Below, piece after piece: positions 5,330 through 10,490 of a stretch of 10,490 nucleotides of DNA. A program made the position numbers and the translations under genes. Origin of the DNA: Treponema sp. UBA3649 (GTDB lineage: Bacteria; Spirochaetota; Spirochaetia; Treponematales; Treponemataceae); contig DFKI01000018.1 of assembly GCA_002373325.1 (NCBI GenBank), positions 1-10,490 on the forward strand, read 5' to 3'. A model generated the notes under the pieces. The model was not told the DNA's origin and made no database searches. It saw nothing but the letters and a program-made list of their open reading frames with translations. Each line of letters starts with the position of its first letter. Position 1 is the stretch's first letter.

Positions 5330-6466
5330 TCAAAGCTCGCTGTAATCAGCATCAAGGCCAATGACAATCTTATATCCGGGAAAAAGTTTTTCAACCGACT
5401 CCCGGATTTCCTCACACACTTTAATGCGGCTCGGTGCGTCAAAACTGATTACCGCATCAAAGCGGATTGTGGAAGTCTTCTCGTCAAAATAAAATCCGTG
5501 CATCTGGACCGCATGTTCATGTGACAAAACAGCTTCCGAAACTTTTTTCTTTAGTTCCGAAATCTTGTCATTCTTCGTGTTGACCGAATAAACTCCGATG
5601 GCCGTGAGATAGACGTGATGGCTCATGTAAACTTTTTCCACAATGCGTCTTTCAAGCTCGTCAAGTTTTTCCGCAGAAAGATTGTCGTCAACCTCAATAT
5701 GAATCGATCCGTTGAAAAAATCCGGACCGTAATTGTTCAGAACCAAATCGTATGCGCCGTGAACAGCATCGAACGAACTCACCGTCTTTTTGATTTCTCT
5801 CACAAGTGAAGATTCCGCCCTCTCACCAAGGACTTTTGAAATTGTCTCCCGAAGCATCTCAAGTCCTGCCTTTACAATCAGAAGCGAAATGACAACGCCA
5901 AGATAAGCCTCAAGCGAAAGATGGAAAATCAGAAAAATGATTGCGGCAATCAGCGTGGAAAAAGAAATCACAGAGTCAAGGATGGCGTCGGTTCCTGAGT
6001 TCACGAGAGAGTCGGAGCGAAGTTTTTTTCCTTTTGATTTTACGTAAGAGCCAAGGATGATTTTTACGATGACCGCGGCAAAAACGATTATGAGAGACGG
6101 AAGAGAATATTCCGGAGTAATCGGACGGATGATTTTTTTGATTGATTCCACGAGCGACGTGACACCGGCATAGAGCACAAGAATGGAAATGACCATTGCG
6201 CTCAGATACTCAATGCGACCGTAACCAAAAGGATGTTTTTTGTCTGGCTCCTTCGCCGCAAGTTTCGTTCCCACGATTGTAACAATGGAGGAAGCCGCGT
6301 CCGAAAGATTGTTCACGGCATCAAGGATGATTGCGACGGACCTGGAGAAAATGCCCACCACTGCCTTGAACACAACGAGCAAAAGATTCGTCACTATGCC
6401 AACAACGCTCGTCCTGATTACTTCCCTGTCCCGGCTCACGTCCGACGTTCCAATCATGCCTTCCAT
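5330..6466 (-). CDS. Cation diffusion facilitator (CDF) transporter with an extended C-terminal region
   Basis: CDF proteins export divalent metals (Zn, Mn, Fe, Co or Cd) from the cytoplasm in exchange for protons, as dimers. The 378 residues show about six membrane segments (near 20-39, 45-67, 86-105, 121-140, 165-183 and 186-203). Segment 2 has DAVNNLSDAASS (49-60) and segment 5 has TDAILDS (159-165), where D160 and D164 with D56 and N52 or D49 are the likely metal ligands. KKHPFGYGRIEYLSA (76-90) between segments 2 and 3 is a family hallmark. After the membrane part, residues 218-300 look like the usual ferredoxin-like cytoplasmic domain, and 301-378 resemble a second copy of the same fold. 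Metal specificity cannot be read from this. The start has GGAGG six bases upstream and a near-consensus promoter. Confidence 0.93.
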   Translation of the reverse strand: MEGMIGTSDVSRDREVIRTSVVGIVTNLLLVVFKAVVGIFSRSVAIILDAVNNLSDAASSIVTIVGTKLAAKEPDKKHPFGYGRIEYLSAMVISILVLYAGVTSLVESIKKIIRPITPEYSLPSLIIVFAAVIVKIILGSYVKSKGKKLRSDSLVNSGTDAILDSVISFSTLIAAIIFLIFHLSLEAYLGVVISLLIVKAGLEMLRETISKVLGERAESSLVREIKKTVSSFDAVHGAYDLVLNNYGPDFFNGSIHIEVDDNLSAEKLDELERRIVEKVYMSHHVYLTAIGVYSVNTKNDKISELKKKVSEAVLSHEHAVQMHGFYFDEKTSTIRFDAVISFDAPSRIKVCEEIRESVEKLFPGYKIVIGLDADYSEL

Positions 6467-6493
6467 AAAATTCCTCCAACTTTTTCAAGTCCA

Positions 6494-6522
6494 ATTATAT
6501 GGAAGATTTTTACAAGCGTCAA
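6494..6522 (-). promoter_or_regulatory. Promoter of the CDF transporter gene
   Basis: Reading leftward, TTGACG (6522-6517) is followed by 17 bases and TATAAT (6499-6494). This is five of six plus six of six with ideal spacing. Transcription would begin near 6487, giving a leader of about 20 bases that contains GGAGG (6477-6473) six bases before the ATG. I see no metal-responsive operator palindrome around it. Confidence 0.82.
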
Positions 6523-6557
6523 TATCCATGGAAGCGCATAGATGAACATTCCGCATA

Positions 6558-6586
6558 TTGTTAAAAAATCAATTTTCCGTTACACT
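6558..6586 (+). promoter_or_regulatory. Possible promoter of the FAD-dependent dehydrogenase gene, leaderless geometry
   Basis: TTGTTA (6558-6563), 17 bases, then TACACT (6581-6586), each four of six to consensus. Six bases, GATTTT, separate it from the ATG at 6593, which has no Shine-Dalgarno. This is the same spacing as at galT. Taken alone the match is modest; the repeated geometry raises its credibility. Confidence 0.5.
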
Positions 6587-6592
6587 GATTTT

Positions 6593-8215
6593 ATGACACA
6601 AGATATTTCAATCACACTTTCACCGGAAAAAGAAAAGGACGAAAACTTCATCAGAACTCTTTTGTTCTCAGAGCTGGACAAAAAAGGAATCAAAGCACAG
6701 AAAGAAGAGACGAGTTTTGTATTTGTAAAAAAATCGGTGGACGCACGGCACGGAAGAGTAAAACTTGTTTTGCGCTACAAAGCATACATCGGAGAAAGGC
6801 CTGAAAGCGACGGAACATTCACGCCAAAGTGGAAAAGGGCTGACGGAAAAAAAAGCGTTCTCATAATTGGCTCTGGACCTGCGGGACTTTTCGGTTCGCT
6901 GAAACTTCTTGAGTACGGAATCAAACCGATTGTAATTGAGCGGGGATCGGACGCGGGCGAAAGAAAAAAAGTGATTGCCTCAATCAGCACAAAAGGCATT
7001 GTAGACTCCGACACGAACTACTGTTTTGGTGAAGGCGGAGCCGGTACATTCAGCGACGGAAAACTTTACACACGAAGCAACAAACGCGGAAACATTTCTG
7101 AGATTTTTGCGCTCTTCCACTACTTCGGAGCCGATGAAAAAATTCTAACCGACGCACATCCGCACATTGGAACCGACCGTCTTCCAAAAATCATCATGGC
7201 GATGCGTGAAAAAATAATCGAGCTTGGCGGAGAGATTCATTTCAACACAAGATGCGTCTCACTGATTACAAAAATTGAGGATGAAAAAAAATGCGTAAAG
7301 GGAATCCGTGCGGAAAACACATTGAGCGGAAAGACCGAGGATTTTTTTGCAGATGCAATTTTACTTTCCACAGGACATTCAGCGAGCGACATATACAAAA
7401 TGATTGCCACAGAATCTCCCGAGTCTCTTGAAGCAAAAACATTCGCTGTCGGAGTCAGGGTCGAACATCCGCGTGAGGTGATTGACACAATCCAGTATCA
7501 CGGAAAAGACGGAGCGAAAAAACTTGGAGCCGCGGAGTACAGATTCACGACTCAGCAGGAAGGTCGCGGGGTATACAGTTTCTGCATGTGTCCCGGTGGA
7601 TTTGTAGTTCCAAGTGCATCGGGTCCTGATGAGATTGTAGTAAACGGAATGTCGGCAGCTGGAAGAAACAGTGCATGGAGCAACGCGGCTGTTGTAGTTG
7701 AGACTCGCCCTGAGGACATCCCCATGGATTTCAGGACTCTTGCTTTAGGAAAAGGATGCGAGGCAATGGCAGGACTTTTATGGAGGGACGCGCTTGAAAA
7801 AATCACGGCACAAAACGGAGAGGGACAAAAAGCACCTGCCCAGCGACTGGTAGATTTTCTTGATGACAAAAAAAGCGGCACACTTCCACGATCAAGCTAT
7901 GCGCCTGGACTTGTGAGTTCGGATTTGAATTCATTTCTTCCAAAACAGATTTCATCCAGATTAAAATCCGCATTCAGGGAAGTGAACAAATCAATGAAGG
8001 GATACATTTGTGACGACGCACTTTTGATTGCAAGCGAGACAAGAACAAGCACTCCGGTCAGAATCGTCCGTGACAAAGAGAGCGGAGAGTGCATCGGTCT
8101 TAAAAATCTTTATCCCGCGGGAGAAGGCTCAGGATATTCAGGAGGAATCGTAAGCTCCGCAATGGACGGGATAAATCAATGTGTGAAAATAGTGGAGTTA
8201 GGAATGAGAAGTTAG
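6593..8215 (+). CDS. Uncharacterised FAD-dependent dehydrogenase (COG2509-like)
   Basis: A 540-residue flavoprotein of a widespread bacterial family with no settled substrate. An N-terminal alpha/beta domain of about 75 residues includes the family-typical KKSVDARHGRVKLVLRY (46-62). The FAD-binding Rossmann motif is VLIIGSGPAGLF (89-100), with E117 in VIERG at the ribose-binding position. Further family blocks are NYCFGEGGAGTFSDGKLYTR (142-161), HPHIGTDRLPKII (189-201), VYSFCMCPGGFVVPSAS, ETRTSTPVRIVRD and LYPAGEGSGYSGGIVSSAMD near the C-terminus, which closes the FAD site. An in-frame ATG at 6542 preceded by GGAAG would add 17 residues; I prefer 6593 because homologues begin near the ISITLSPEKE strand and the extension overlaps the promoter-like site. 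The last residues (ELGMRS) are encoded by repeat DNA. It is monocistronic, divergent from the transporter. Confidence 0.9.
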   Translation: MTQDISITLSPEKEKDENFIRTLLFSELDKKGIKAQKEETSFVFVKKSVDARHGRVKLVLRYKAYIGERPESDGTFTPKWKRADGKKSVLIIGSGPAGLFGSLKLLEYGIKPIVIERGSDAGERKKVIASISTKGIVDSDTNYCFGEGGAGTFSDGKLYTRSNKRGNISEIFALFHYFGADEKILTDAHPHIGTDRLPKIIMAMREKIIELGGEIHFNTRCVSLITKIEDEKKCVKGIRAENTLSGKTEDFFADAILLSTGHSASDIYKMIATESPESLEAKTFAVGVRVEHPREVIDTIQYHGKDGAKKLGAAEYRFTTQQEGRGVYSFCMCPGGFVVPSASGPDEIVVNGMSAAGRNSAWSNAAVVVETRPEDIPMDFRTLALGKGCEAMAGLLWRDALEKITAQNGEGQKAPAQRLVDFLDDKKSGTLPRSSYAPGLVSSDLNSFLPKQISSRLKSAFREVNKSMKGYICDDALLIASETRTSTPVRIVRDKESGECIGLKNLYPAGEGSGYSGGIVSSAMDGINQCVKIVELGMRS

Positions 8216-8220
8216 GAATG
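8195..8220. repeat. 14-bp period repeat spanning the dehydrogenase stop codon
   Basis: GTTAGGAATG occurs at 8197-8206 and 8211-8220, a period of 14, twice the heptamer length found next to it. The first copy encodes part of the C-terminal ELGMRS and the second supplies the TAG stop (8213-8215). The repeat has therefore entered, or grown out of, the end of the gene. Confidence 0.8.
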
Positions 8221-8224
8221 CGAC

Positions 8225-10034
<1,810 letters not shown>

Positions 10035-10042
<8 letters not shown>

Positions 10043-10490
10043 GCAACAATCCCCTTATCTTCTGTATCAAATCTCCACGTTTGAAATCCGCCTTGCTTAC
10101 AAACCCGTTTCCTCCGTCAATAGGCTTGGCGGCCATTACCAGCACCGGCACCTCAGCATAATTTTCCATGTGGCGCAGGTTGTCCAAAAAAATCTCACCG
10201 TTCATTCTCGGCATGGCATCGTCAGTAAGAATCAAATCGTACTGCTGATTTTTTACCATCTCCATCGCATTGATTCCGTCAACAGCTTCGTCAACCATAA
10301 ATCCGTTGCTCAGCAAAATACTGGACTCAATCTGCCTTGTTGTCTCAGAATCATCCACGACAAGAATTCTGTATGTGTGAGGTCTCGTCTTCGCCTCAAA
10401 TTTTTTTACGTCATATCCACGAAGCGATCGGAACCTTTTCAAAATCTCCGGGATGTAGAGAACGGGAATCATGTCATATTTTTCATCAAA
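10035..10490 (-). CDS. C-terminal end of a hybrid CheA-like histidine kinase (receiver domain), partial
   Basis: The reading frame stays open from the ATG at 10472 to the window edge (FDEKYD precedes that Met), so this is the tail of a longer gene and not a small CheY. The first roughly 30 residues, including MIPVLYIPEILKRF, resemble the last strand and helix of a CheW-like domain as found at the end of CheA. A receiver follows: RILVVDDSETTRQIE (acidic pair D40-D41, counted from that Met), phosphoacceptor D84 in DLILTDDAMPRMNG, and K127 in FVSKADF. The usual Thr/Ser after the fourth strand appears to be Ala (VLVMAAKP). Such CheA-CheW-receiver fusions serve chemosensory pathways that control motility or other outputs. 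Its stop overlaps the cyclase start, so the two are probably made together and may act in one pathway. The kinase identity rests on the visible tail only. Confidence 0.8.

Overview
The window most resembles the chromosome of a carbohydrate-using, host-associated or rumen-type Treponema (Spirochaetota). This is inferred from gene content and protein style: ammonia-dependent asparagine synthetase, a type-2 GalT, a GH130 mannosyl-glucose phosphorylase, hybrid chemotaxis signalling and a class III cyclase, together with intergenic palindromes and heptamer repeats of a kind I associate with such genomes. No marker gene fixes the species.

Layout. From 75 to 3657 a leftward cluster reads galT, asnA and then a protein that looks like a radical SAM barrel without its cluster cysteines. 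The 479-base divergent gap (3658-4136) holds the galT promoter, a heptamer tandem repeat, an outward-facing promoter-like site, a two-hairpin REP-like palindrome and a 22-bp tandem array. A rightward GH130 phosphorylase (4137-5318) follows and converges, 11 bases apart, on a leftward cation diffusion facilitator (5330-6466). That transporter is divergent from a rightward FAD-dependent dehydrogenase (6593-8215). The dehydrogenase converges through a gap made wholly of short repeats on a leftward signalling pair: a class III adenylate cyclase (8261-10042) and, upstream of it, the C-terminal receiver end of a hybrid CheA-like kinase that runs off the right edge.

How the genes fit. GalT (Leloir pathway) and the GH130 enzyme (phosphorolysis of mannosyl-glucose) both feed hexose phosphates into central metabolism and share one control region. 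The kinase tail and the cyclase overlap by 8 bases and are probably one translationally coupled unit linking chemosensory-type phosphorelay to cAMP. The transporter and dehydrogenase look like ordinary housekeeping genes.

The most unusual things are the cysteine-less radical SAM-like protein next to asnA, the apparently dead receiver on the cyclase, two genes whose -10 boxes lie exactly six bases before the ATG (predicted leaderless mRNAs), and three tandem arrays with different periods, each built on the terminal motif of the same palindromic element. I found no CRISPR array, phage, IS transposase, rRNA or tRNA, and nothing I would call a new defence system.
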